Assembly: GCA_905221605.1 (NCBI GenBank)
Contig: CAJNDS010002494.1
Location: 108,501 to 172,500 of the forward strand
From: Symbiodinium natans
Taxonomy: Eukaryota > Sar > Dinophyceae > Suessiales > Symbiodiniaceae
Length of the DNA stretch: 64,000 nucleotides
Direction of reading: 5' to 3'
Numbering within the stretch: the stretch's first letter is position 1; every line of letters begins with the position of its first letter. The translations under genes were made by a program, and so were the position numbers. Of this stretch, positions 44,291 to 56,800 are shown piece after piece. Under the pieces are notes generated by a model. That model saw only the letters and a program-made list of their open reading frames with translations, had not been told where the DNA came from and did not search any database.

Positions 44291-46360
44291 ACACCCCTAA
44301 GCCCTAGCTCATTCTAAGCTTCACGGTGCGTTCCGAGGTTGGTGGTGCGACCGGCTTGGCCGGCGCTTGGGCGACTCAACGTGTCAAAGCGGACTGACCG
44401 ACACTGAGGTCAGAAGCGAAAAAGAGCCCGTTGCGCCATGGTAGCTGTGGGTCCATGAGAACTTCTCTCGCATCATCTTTCGGTAGTTTCGCACTCTCGC
44501 CAGGGTGTTGTCAGCTGCGCTTGGCAGTGCAAACATCTTTGCTTGCATGACTGGTGCTGTGCTCAGTAGCATGGCCAGGGGCGCCACGCAGTTCTTTGAC
44601 CAGTACCTCGGTTCACGCACTCTTGTTGTTTCCCAAGGTCCTTGGGTCTTTGTTTGTTTTCGCCTGGCAGTTGCGCAGCAAGCGCTTGCCAGGTCATTCC
44701 ACATATCATGAAGTCGTGTGTGCAAAATGTTCCCATGTACCCCACCTTTTGGTCGGCTAGACTCATGTCCGTGGCCTTCGCGCGACCTATCCAAGATCCA
44801 TGTGTTTAAGGTCCATTTTTTCAAGGCCACAAAGAGCCAAGATCCAAGATCCAAGGGTTTTCAGGATTAGGAACCCAAGATCCGCTGTCAATTTTTTCCG
44901 TATCCTTTCCAGTTCCCCTTTTGTTTTGGACTGACACCCCTTCCCCCTTTCCCCTTGTGTTCCCCTTCTTCCCCCCCCCCCCCCCCTCTTCAAACAAAAG
45001 GAATAAGAGAAGCCGAAACCGACAACAGCATGAGAAAATGTGGAAAGTGGACAACGAACTGCATGGGCCCAAAAAAGTGGAAAGCGGCAGGCTGATCCCA
45101 AAATACGTAGTTTAATAACCATTATAGCTGACTTCCAGTTATGTTGACGAATCTAGTTAAGATATTTCGTGTGAATTCTTTTCGTCAACTTAGTGAAAGT
45201 GCTATTTACGAGGCCATTTGACATGGACATCAAGAAGCAAATCAGAGACTGAACACAATCCGTGTGCCGCATGGAGCACATGTGACCTTATACACACGCG
45301 CAGATTGCACGACATGAAGAATTCGGATAAATTATCAACATCATTCGAGGCCAATTGCGACTTTGAAGTGATATTCTAGGTCTAGGTAGGCCCTTGGGAA
45401 TATTTTCTATATTCTCCCCTTTTGGGTTGAAGAGGGTCATATCTAGAAATATACTTTTTGAGAGGGTTTTAAGGGCCATTTGCAGCCCCCCCGCCCCCCC
45501 CTACCCCTAATATGAAATACCCCCCCCCCCCCTCCCCTGATTGTTAAATTATAGTGAGGGATTACTGCAATGGCTGTGGGGGAAAATCCCTTTGCGACTA
45601 CTTCATAATATGTGAAGAGCATAGTTTCTCCCATCGCATTTCGTCCGATTTCGGTTTGCCATGATGTATCATGATGTCATGCCGGGACACGCGCGCACCT
45701 CTCTACCATCCCACCAGGACAGAGCATTGTCGGCAAATGGCACGTTTCAGATGTTGGCAGGAGCTTCACTGGCGAGCAGATGCAAGTTGTAAGTATTCTT
45801 GACGACGAGCAGGGCACATGTTGAACGAAGGCATGCTTGCCTGCAAGCACCTAGAGTGTGACCACGGAAGTTTGCAGAACGTAGTGGTGTCGCGCAGCAT
45901 GGACACTGCTCGGCCATACTAAAATCCGCAGCTTTGGAGGCCAGATGGCACAGCAGCTGATGATGAAGCACAAACCTAGCGCACCGTCCGTGATTGACCC
46001 TAAACCCTAAACCCTAAACCCTAGACCCTAAACCCTATACCCTTTACCCTATACCCTATACCCCATAAACCCTAGTCGCTTTCATGTCAGGCTTCTTGGC
46101 GGCATGCAGCCGTGGGGCAGCCTCAAGCACGAGAAGGCTCACGACCTGGCTAAGAATAATAATCATACTAATAATGGTATTTATAATCGTAATGCTAATC
46201 ATAATAATACTACAAATAATCATCATCTCTTGTGTGATGGGTTGCTTGCGCCAAGTCAACATGCAGGAGAGCATCGACAGAAGCTTCGCCCGGTTGGTGC
46301 AAGACCTTGGCAGCTTGCATGTCCCGATCTCAGAATGCCAGGCGTTTATGTTCCTTGTTC

Positions 46361-46467
46361 CCTTAGTAGCTGAGTAGATAACCTTGAACCTTTTGGGGTA
46401 TAAAAAACAATCCTACCATAATTTAAGGGTTAACCTTTTTGCGGCCAGAGTACTCAGCAACTAGGTA
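46361..46467. mobile_element. Palindromic element, family P7, best copy
   Basis: CCTTAGTAGCTGAGTAGATA at the left mirrors GAGTACTCAGCAACTAGG at the right; inner arms AACCTTGAACCTTTTGGG and AGGGTTAACCTTTTTGC pair only partly. The related copy at 17903-18036 is in HAD intron 7. Confidence 0.65.
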
Positions 46468-46570
46468 ACCCTAAACCCTAAACCCTAAACCCTAAACCCG
46501 AACCCTAAACCCTAAACCCTCAACCCTAAACCCTAAACCCTAAACCCTAAACCCTAAACCCTAAACCCTG
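46466..46570 (-). repeat. Interstitial telomere-like array (CCCTAAA)
   Basis: About fourteen CCCTAAA units with two variant units. It starts exactly at the right end of the P7 element. Confidence 0.95.
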
Positions 46571-47338
46571 TTGTTGGAGCAACTCGTTGCGTGGACTGAG
46601 CCTCAACTCCAGGTTGTGCCGTAAGCCTTTCAGCGCGGGACAACCCTCCGAGGCGCAACGCAGCATGCATGCAGCACAGCACGGAAGCACAGTAACCATG
46701 CGTATCTTCCTACCACAAGAATAATCATAGTAATAGTAGTAAGAATAATAATAATACTAATACTAGAACTAGTACTAATACAAATACTTAATCCTAATAC
46801 TAATACGAATACTAATACTCATATTAATACTAATAATAATCAGAATCATAATAATCATAATCATAATCATACTTTTTTCATAATCATCATCATCATCATC
46901 CACACAGGCTAGAGGGCTAGAATGCAGGGCCCTTTGTGCCATGACGATGGGTGGCAGCGATAGCTACCGTGCAGCGAGGGACAGAGGCAACCAGTTTGTG
47001 AAGCTCGGCCAGGATCAGGCGGCAAGGGCTTAGGGTTTAAGGTTTAAGGTTTAGGGTTTAGGGTTTCGGGTTCCTGGTGCCTAGCCGTTCAAGTTAGTTC
47101 TTGCAGCATCCCAGCGCATGGGGGTTTACGAAAATGGGGGACCCCTAACATAAACCCCCAAATAGTAGGGTTCCCTTATTCAAGGGACCCCAACCAGCGC
47201 ATTTCAGAATTCAACGCTTGTGGGGGAACCCTAAACCCTAAACCCTAAACCCTAAACCCTAAATCCGGCCTTGTGCGAGTGTGAGAGTCGAAACCCTAAA
47301 TCCTAAACCCTAAACCCTAAACCCTAAACCTGGGGCAG

Positions 47339-50300
47339 GATGCTTTGGAGGCCTACGCGGAAGCTCTACAGCTTGCTGAGACTGAGGAGCCTTCGTAGCC
47401 CAGTGGTGCCATGTACCCTTTTTGTTCCCTTATAAAGTAACCACCCCCCCAAAAAGGGTGCCCTTATGATAATGTGGTTATCGGTTCCCTTTATAAAGTA
47501 GCCACCCCAAGAAAAGGGTGCCCTTGAAGGAGCTGTGCGTGCCGCTCTTGGCCAATCGGGCCCTGGTGACGCTGCGGCTGGGCCGATATGCGGAAACATT
47601 GGCCGACTGCGACCGGGTTCTGGCTGCGAAGCCAGAACATGCCAAAGCCTTGTTTAGGCGCCAGGGCGCGTCTGTCCAATGTGGGGTTCATTTCAGGGCT
47701 TTTTCGGGTTGGCGGTAACATGAAATCCTGGTCCTGCTACACTCCTGACAGGGCAAGCCTTGCTTGGCTTGTGAGAGATGCGTGTGACTTATCCCCTCCG
47801 CCTAGTGTTAAACCCGCCGCCCTAAACCCCCGAACACTAAATACCCCGATTAGAGTTAAGTTATCGTATATGGGGACTTTAAATGTTAGGGGGTAGGGGG
47901 GGTTAAGATTACGTAGGGGGAGGGGATTACGCCCATAACCCTAAACCTAAACCCTAAACCCCTATACCCTAAAAGGCGTGGTCAAGCTTTGACCGGGCTG
48001 GGGCGACACGTCGACGCTGCCAAGTGCCTAGAAGCCGTCAAGGTCTTGGAGCCACAGAGCGAGGAGGCCTGTAGCTGTTTGGGGTTTGGGGTTTGGGGTT
48101 TAGGGTTTAGGGTTTAGGGTTTGGGGTTTAGGGTTTAGGGTTTAGGGTTGAGGTTTTCAAATGAGACCTGATGCAAAAAAGGGGGTTGTTTCCGACATCC
48201 GCAACCTGTGGCCTTCGAATGTCGTCTTGAGCGCTTGTGAGTCCAACCCGGAAGTAGCCAAACGTGTGCAACCCATTGGCATGCGGGCAGTTCTCTAAAT
48301 TGTCGTCCCTTTTTGGGTCCCCCCCCCCCCGCCCCCCCAACAAAAAAAAAAACAATTTACAGGTGTGATAAAATACTCTTCTCACTTTGCCGGTTGGAGG
48401 AGGTGGAGTGTGGACGAGGGTTTGCGGGACTCAGGTGTTCGAGGGTTTCGCGAGTTTCTGATGGTTGTTCTGCGTGCTCGGACGCCCCCTCTCGGCAGGC
48501 ACGAGCATATAGCCACATAAAGCCCCCTACCAAGAAGGTCCAAGTTTGAGGACGAACCGTCTGCACCTGCTGGAAAATCTTAACCAGAGCCTTGTTCAAC
48601 CTCAGCCCTGTCTCTAGTTCGTTCTGGGGCGTTTTTCGGGCTCACTCGTCAAACCCTATGACCCTTTCTGAAACAGGCGTGCGAAAAAACACATGGAAAC
48701 TACAGCCCAGGCCATAATTATCCTACAGACCCTAAATCTTACACCGTTGAACCTTATAGACCCAGCTGTACAGGAGTGAAAAAACAACTACATAGCAACA
48801 AATAACCCAAAACCATACCTTCAGACCCCCAAGCCTACTTTTTGGTAGGTTATGACTAGGAAGCTCCTTATAAAACTGTCGGTTCGGGGTTCTTAAGGAC
48901 CAGGTAGGCACGCTCCAAATAGCCTACTAATTTAAAGTAGGTATTGCTTACAGACTTTAGACCCCAAATGTAGGCGTCATTTGTATACTTGGAGTCCTAG
49001 GGCTAAACCCTAAACCCCAAAAAAGAACCCTCAACCCTAAACCCTGTGCAGGAGGGAAAAATCCCTAAACCCTAACCCCTATAACTCAGCTTTGTAAAGG
49101 TTGCCGCGGCCCTGCGGCGGGCCCAAGGGGCGGCAGCGCAGGCGCGCGGAAAGTTCGACTTTCGGCCGATGCTCGCAGAGGCGTGGGGCCATTGATTGGG
49201 GGGGCTTGACATGTTGGGGTTTAGGGTTTAGGGTTTAGGGTTTAGGGTTTAGGGTTTAGGGTTTAGGGTTTAGGGTTTAGGGTTTAGGGGGCTTTATAGG
49301 GTTTATGGGCTTGAGGGTGTCTGGGTAGTTGAGTCGCTGTTATCGGTCCGGATGGTTCTTGATGTTTAGATGTGGAGGTGTTGCGGTGCAGTACAGGCAA
49401 GGGGATTGGACCTTGGCATGTTGTTGGGCAGGCTTGCGCTGTGTCCACTTTCCTTCTACTGCAGGGTCTCCAGCTTCGAGGTGTAAACAGATATGACTGA
49501 TAAGCTACGCTTCTAAATTGGGACCCCCTTACACTATTATAGTTCTTAATAAGGATTAACATAGGGGGTACTACAATCGCTCTTAAGGACTGCTAGTATA
49601 AGGGTGAAGTGTACACAGATGACAGATAAGCTACGCCTCTAGATTAGGATACTCACCCTCATATCACTACATAGCCCTTAAAAAAAGGGATTCACATAGG
49701 GAGTACTACAAGCGCTATTCAGGACTGCTAGTATAAGGGGGGAACATCCCAACTTATAAACATTGTCCGCAAGGCTTGTCTTCAAGAGACTCTACGACTG
49801 GAGCACAGCCGGCCCCTGAGCGAGTTCTGCAACGACGATGCCATGGACGCCAATCGCATGTATATCTTCAATTCCTAGATAAAAAAGGAAAGAAAAACAA
49901 AACAAACAACAAAGCCAATAACAAATATGTATATTGTATATACATGTGTGTGTAAATATAGAATTAAAATACAAAAGACACCCGTTTTAGACGTTCAACC
50001 ACCTGGCAGACTCGCAGAATCCCCCCCCCACCCCCCGCCCGAGTTTGTGAGCGTCTGAGAGGAGCTGGTGGAGTGCAGCCATGGCCTGGGTTGGAGGGCC
50101 AAGCGCGACATTGCTGAAGGCCTTTAGAGGGCCTTTGCATGGTTTTTAATCGGGATTCAAGAGGGGAAGGAGTTGAGACTGGGCAAAGGGCGGGTTTTTG
50201 AGGGTTGGCGATGTTTTAAAGGCCAGGAGCGTCATCTCCGCCCATTTGGTGTGTGTGTGTGTGTGTGTGCGCCCGCGCAATGCATGTGGCCCATGCTCGT

Positions 50301-50783
50301 CCATTCTTTGGGGCAGCCCTGATCCGCTACGTGCCCGTAAGGGGAGCTGTTGGTCGTCGGCAAGCCGCTGATCTTCGCTGCCTACACAGCGACACGCCGG
50401 CATGGGATAAATGGTCGCAGAAGTAGACGAAGAGCAGCCCTACACAGCTCGGGGAACGTTAAACGGCATATCCTCTCAGCGTCCAACGTACATCCATGAT
50501 CTGCAGAATGTGGCCTGGAGGAATTGCGCCAGGGCAACCATCAGATCCTCGTTGACAAGGCCGCCTGTCATGATGCACCATGTCCCCCAACCTCCTGACG
50601 TGTCCCCTGGAATCCAGTTTGTTGAAGCCCGCAGGCTTTCGACTTTAAAAACCCCAAAGCCTACAAGCACCCGGGGCTGAAGTCAGGTTCTGGCAGCAAG
50701 TGGCTTTGAGCACGAATGTCTCTCCAAACTCTGCGGGTTGCGCGACGCGCCTCCGCCGAATGCGGGGATCATCAACGAGGAAT

Positions 50784-50817
<34 letters not shown>

Positions 50818-53800
50818 GAATGGGACTGAATAGGGGTTTAGGGGTTCAGGGTTGAGGTTTACATGGGTGGCGCCACACTTTTGCTTCAAGGCACTTGGTC
50901 TCATGGTCCTCTAAGGTGTGCCGTGGCGGCTCCACAGTGTTCTCTTTGAATTGGCAGCGCCGGCATTTTTTCAAGCCAAGGGATACAAGTGTCAGTTCAG
51001 TCGCATCAGGAGGCGAGTTTGTAAACTACAGCTGTGATCATGGCAAAGATGTGAGAGCTTGTGAACATCGCTCGCGCTTTCCGCAGGCATGCCTTTGGCC
51101 AGATTTCCTTTGAGCTACGTGTAGCGATTCTCAGACACCTTAGGTGTCAATTCTCCATCGTGCCATAGGCATATCCTGCAGCGGAGCTGCACATTTCGAA
51201 GCCGGAGCGCTTCTTCGAGGAAAACGACCGCGACTGCATCTTCGGCATTTCCACAGCCCCCTTCGCTGCAGATTCCACATTGCTACCGATATTGGTAGCG
51301 GAGCCCGAGAAAGGGTTCCTGAGGCTACCGCTGCGCGATTCTGCTTTCTGACATCTTCGCTGAGAAGCACCAGTGTTGGATCTGATCTGTTCAAGACGAG
51401 AGCAAAGAGTCCAGGCCGGCGGAGGTCGTGCTTCACCTTTTTCAATTCGTTTCAGTGCAAGTTTTGTCCTGCAGAACCGTTGAGAGATCCTGTTGCTGGC
51501 GATGGCTGATTCCAAAGAGGACCGTTTTCAGTCCTGCCCCTGGAATGGCGATGCTTCCTCATGGCCGGACTATGTTCGGCGGGTCCGCTTGCTGTTCGAA
51601 AAGACAAGGCGTCGAAATCGCCACCGCCTGGCACCTGAGCTGGTGAGCCAGCTGTCAGGGCGTGCGTGGGTGGTGACCCAGGAGGTCGACCACAGAGCCC
51701 TGGTGAGAAGGGATGGAGTCATATACCTCCTTCGATTCTTGAGGGAACGGTTGGGCAGGACAGCCATTCCAGACGTGGGCCTGAGGCTAGAGGATCTGAT
51801 GATCCGCCTTCGGCGACAGCCCGGCACCTCGATTGCCTCGTGGGCAACTCAGGTGCGGCAAGTTTATCGCAAGGTCCAGATTGCCCTCTTTCGTGCGAGA
51901 AAGGCAGCTGAAAGCAAGTATGGCGTCTCTGGCGGCAGTGGACGTACGGCCCTTGGAGAGTCTCACTCCTCTGCTCCTTCGTCTCGGCGCCGAAGTCAGG
52001 AGACTCAAGAAGAACCGCTGCCTGAGGAAGAGACTTCTCCCGGCGGGCAGTCTTCGCGTCTTGGCGAAGATGAGGGAGAGGCTGAGTTTGACGATGACCT
52101 TGAGAAAGAACTGGAAGCAAAAGGCCTCGGGAGATCCAGCAAGTCACGTCGCTTCCGGAGACAGGAGAGCGATTCTGAAGACTCGGAGCATGCCCTTCAA
52201 GATCTTCAGATGTGGGATGCCTACGAGGAGATCATGGAGGATGTGCTACCGTCCGAAGTCTTAGGCTGGCTTCTTCTTCGTAGAGCAGGTCTGAGCACCG
52301 CTGCTCGGCTGGCTGTGCAGGCCTCGGCGGGCAATAGCCTCCGCTTTGAAGACGTGGAGCACGCGATGCGAGGCATGGAGGAAGAGTTGACTCAAGACGA
52401 GCAGCGCCGACAGGCTCTTCATCAGCGTCCCCGTCGGACCTTCTGGATGGAGGAGAATGGTGAATGGGCGACGGTGCTTGCCGACGAAGATGAAATTGGT
52501 GAAATGTTGGAGCACACAGAGATCTTCCATGTAGGCGCGAAGCTTCCGTCGCAAGTCTATGAGAGCTCCAGTGGCATGGATGATGGGAGCTATCAAGACT
52601 CCAGTGGCTTCTGGCATCAAGAGACAGACGGGAGCTGGTCTTGGTGGATGGATGGCGGCGATGGCGAGTTCTACCACCATGATGACCATGGGATCTATTG
52701 GTCCTGGACTGCGTATGAATCCTCATTTATGGCAGAGCTGCCTGATGAACAGCAGAAAGAAGTGGCAGAGGCATTCGCAGCAGCCGAGGCCAAGCAAAGA
52801 TCCTTCGTGGAGGCGCGCCAGGCGATGAAAGCCAAGACCTTGAGCCGTGGCTTTTATCCTTTTGTTCCATCGTCCAAGGGTAAGCCTAGGTTTAAGGGTA
52901 AAGGTAAGGGTTCTAAAGGAAAAGGAAAAGGGAAAGGCGTGTCTTCGTCCTCTTTTTCTTCTACCTCCTTGACCAATGGCTCAGTAATGCACACCACAGA
53001 CATCATGGCAATGGTCCCTGGAGATCCAAGCTTCAGTGGCTGCTTCATCTGCGGAGATAAGGGTCATGCATTCCGTGACTGTCCCAAGAGGCTTCGCTCG
53101 AAGGGTTCCAAGGGCGGCGTCAAGGGTGGCTCTCGATCCTTCCTCATTGACGATGCCCCGGTGTACATGATCAGCGATGGCGCGGAGTATCAGCACGAGA
53201 TCGATCCCGACTACACGTTCGCCTCAGCAGTGCCCAACGGTGAGTTCGTTGGATCGAGTCCTGAGATGGAAGGGTTCGCAGTGCTCGACACCGGCGCTAC
53301 GGAGACCGTCGGGAGCCTCCCTGCGCTTGAGTCTCTATTGCAGAAGCGGTTTGAGATTCAAGGGTCTGTTGAGGAGCTTGAAGTTCGCGCCAATCCTGGA
53401 AGGAGATTCCGATTCGGAAACGGCTTGTGTGAGCACGCGACTAGCCATGTTCTCTTGAATCAGACTGTTGGGTCTCTGCATCTGCGGTTAGGCATCTTCA
53501 CCCTCGATGTGGAACGTGTCCCCATCTTGATCGGTATCCGAACCCTAAACAAGATGAAAGCCATCATCGACACCAACCGCAGTATAGCCGTGTTCGCTGC
53601 TGTGGATCCTGGTTTAGGAATACCCCTTCAGAAGAGCCGGTCAGGACATCTTCTCCTCAACCTGGCCCGTGACTGGCTTGAGCAAGGGTTCCGGCTAGAC
53701 TCCATACCTTCACACATTCTCCAGGAGCCCGAAGAAGAGCAAAATTTCGTTGAAGATGCAAGCCCAGTTTTTGCAGTGATCAGAGAGGAAGTGCAAGCGC

Positions 53801-56800
53801 CCGCTCAGCCTCATGAAGCACAGTGTGATGCGGTTCATGTCAGCCTTCGTGATGCAAGACATGGTCCCCCTGCTGACAGTGATGTACACGTGACTGCTGT
53901 GGCGCATGAGCACCATGCACATCCCGATGGCACTGAGGCTCGAGAAATTCGAACATCAATGCGCCCTGCGACATTGCTTCCCCTGCTCACTCTTGCTGCG
54001 CTTCACTCTCATGGCGGCAGCCTCCGAGATCGAGAAGATCAAGGAGCAAGTGTTGGCAGCCGAGATGGCGTCTTCCTTGGACGAGTCATCAACTACAGTC
54101 CCCAGTGCCAACAGCAAGGCCAAGCCGGCGTCCAAGGGGAGAGCCAAGATGCCGTCAGCACCTCTGGACTTCGAGAGGGCGGAGGGTCCCGATCCGCGGG
54201 ATCCTCGAGCAGTGGGGGCACCGTGCTTTTCCAACCACGAGGTTCAGCCACCGGGACGAGGGTCCAAATCCGGGGCCAACTCCCACGCAATGTGGCGCGT
54301 TTGCCGCACGTGCTCCCTGAGGTTGCTGTATGTTCCTCGTACCGGAGCACATGCCCTGCATCGCTCGCCCGGCCCCTTGAGCTCGGACACCCAGAAGCAA
54401 ATCCACGAGATCCAGGCCAAGGGCGAGAAGTTGGAAGAGAACATCAACCTGAAGGATCGCACGATTGGACTGGATGCAGCCGAGAGGTCGGCGGAACAAC
54501 GCCTTGCCCAGGTGAGAGCTCTCAAGGCAAAGGAAGTGAAGCCGAAGGCTGCAACCATGACGGAGGCTCCTGTAGCTACAGTGGCCAGAAGTCCCACCAG
54601 CGCAGCATCATCTCTGGCAGGCTACGAGGTCTTGCCGACAGCGTCCCCGCCACCGCCGGTGATCAATGTGGACGAGATGAACGCCACTCCGGGACGCAAG
54701 AAGCCTCGAGAACAAGCGGCCGAAGAGTTGGAGTATGCCAGTCGACAGGAGTAGAGGACTTTGATGCGCTGGCGGTTGAGGAGGCCTACAATCTCCAGCA
54801 GGCTGAGTCTGAGGCCTTGGCAGCAAGTCTCTTGGCCACTAAGAACTACTCTTTTGAGGCATGTGAAAGTCTGCTGCGTGGTGCTGATCTTTCAGCTCCA
54901 GGTCCAAGTCGGTCAATCCTGCAATCCAAACGTGCTGAGTCCTGGGTGGCAGTCCTTGGCTTGTTCACTCATGGAGGAATTGTGGGTCAGACCAAAATCA
55001 CCATCAGAAGGCCTCGCCTCTGTGAGTACTTGAATGCATTCCTTAGTGCTCATCTACCCGCAGGCCAAACATGGACTTCCATCAGCATTGCGTTGAATAT
55101 GAAGGCTGTTCCGCACACTGACAGCAACAACCAAGATGAGTCTTGGAATTGGCTTCTCGGACTTGGATCCTATACTGGAGGAGATTTGTGGCTTGAAGCT
55201 CATTCTGAAACCTTCAATCCCGAGGATCCCAGCGTCTTGAGTTGGAGATCGAAGCCGGATGGTTCGAAGGCACTTGGGCATCGAGTTGAGACTCGTCATC
55301 GGTGCGTCGGATTCCGACCTCGACAACTTCATGCAACGAGTGAGTGGACTGGTGACCGCCTGGCGATTCTGGCATATACATCTCGAGGCCAAGATCGCAT
55401 CCCTGATGGAGTCCGGCATGACCTGAAGGCCTTAAAATTCCCCTTACCGCCTGCTAAGAAGCGCCGCCAAAAGATCGAAGAGGTGCTGGAAACCGAAGCG
55501 GGTGATGAAGGGGGAGACATGATGCCCATCCAGTATGTCCTCCCTGATGCCGATAAGGCCTTCCTTGTGAATGCGCTCGAGAACCATGAAAAGGATGTGC
55601 AGGCAGATGTGCAGCCCTTTTGCCGACAGGTTCGTACAGATCTACTGGAGGGGTTCAGTCCAAAGGTGGGCAAGTCTTTGAGGCTGGAACACACAACGGC
55701 TTCGATATGACCACGAAGGGCGGCGTGCGAAAGCTTTGCGATACCATCAAGGAGCTGAAACCTCGATATGTATGGCTTCATGTCCCAGCAGGCCAAGTGG
55801 AAAAATCCTTGACATCGATGGCTGACAATGAGCAGGCATCTTACCAGAAGAAGATCAAATCCCAACATCGTCACCGCAAGGTCGTGCGTCATTGCTTGAT
55901 GGTCTCGCAAACCGTGCGTGAACAAGGTGGCCACGTGATCTGGGATATACTCCCTGAAAGTCCCTCATGGAACTATTGGGAGTCTAGATCTTTCTGGCAT
56001 GATCAACGAGAAAAGGATGGGTGGACTGAGATCAAGGTCCCACAGGGTCACAAGATCAGATGTACTGATTCAGATCTCCTGAAGATGGTTGATGTGGCAG
56101 TGGCAAAACAAGGCCGAGCCGAAGGTCCGACCACGGCCTCATGTTTGACATCGGGTGCGGCGTGCATTATGGCCCTTCAGCATGAGGTGTCGGAAGCCTA
56201 TGGGGTGGATGAAAGCGTGTTGAGAACCATGACGACGCAAGAACTTCAGGCTGTGATGGATGTGGTGGCAAAGCTTCATCGGAAATTGGGGCATCCTTCG
56301 TCCCATTTGTTGGTGAAGAATCTTCGGGCCCGTGGCGCGGATGATCGCTTGCTGGCGGCAGCGCAACAGTACAAATGTAGCGAGTGCCATGAAGGACAAA
56401 GTAAACTTCCTGCTCCGGCCGTGAACCTGAACAAGTCGGACACGTTGTGGCACACTCTCCAGCTTGATGGCATGATGTTTAAGTTTGAAGACAAGGTCTA
56501 CCACTACTTGGTCATGATGGACGAGGCATCCGGTTATGCGGTGATCCACGAGATGAATGTGCACTCGAAGGATTCGGCCGAGAACATGGACACCATGAGT
56601 GTGATTGATGTCCTTGAGAAGGCCTGGTGCCAGTACTTTGGAATGCCAAATACGATCAAGCTGGATCCTGAAGGAGCTTTCCGAGGAACCTCGTTGGCGC
56701 TGTGGTGTGCTGAGAGAGGAATTGTCCTCGAGCATGTGCCTGCTGAGTTCCATGCCGCTATTGGTGATGTGGAAAGAGAGATAGGGTACTTGCGAAGCAA

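Larger units (their letters stand above)
44291..47338. other. Spacer between Hv1-like gene and TPR-SET gene
   Basis: No gene recognised. 44400-45300 is single-copy DNA with a C run at 44973-44986. Two C-rich blocks lie at 45487-45535. Telomere-like tracts reappear at 45999-46075 (with CCCTATA variants), 46466-46570, 47031-47070 and 47229-47330. A triplet-rich AAT/ACT stretch runs 46720-46900. A P2-related hairpin is at 47127-47195. Confidence 0.6.

Noticed and set aside
51493-51501. TTG at 51493 as the gag start
   Set aside because: Eukaryotic translation would use the ATG three codons on; the same reasoning moved the starts to 40856 and 43208.
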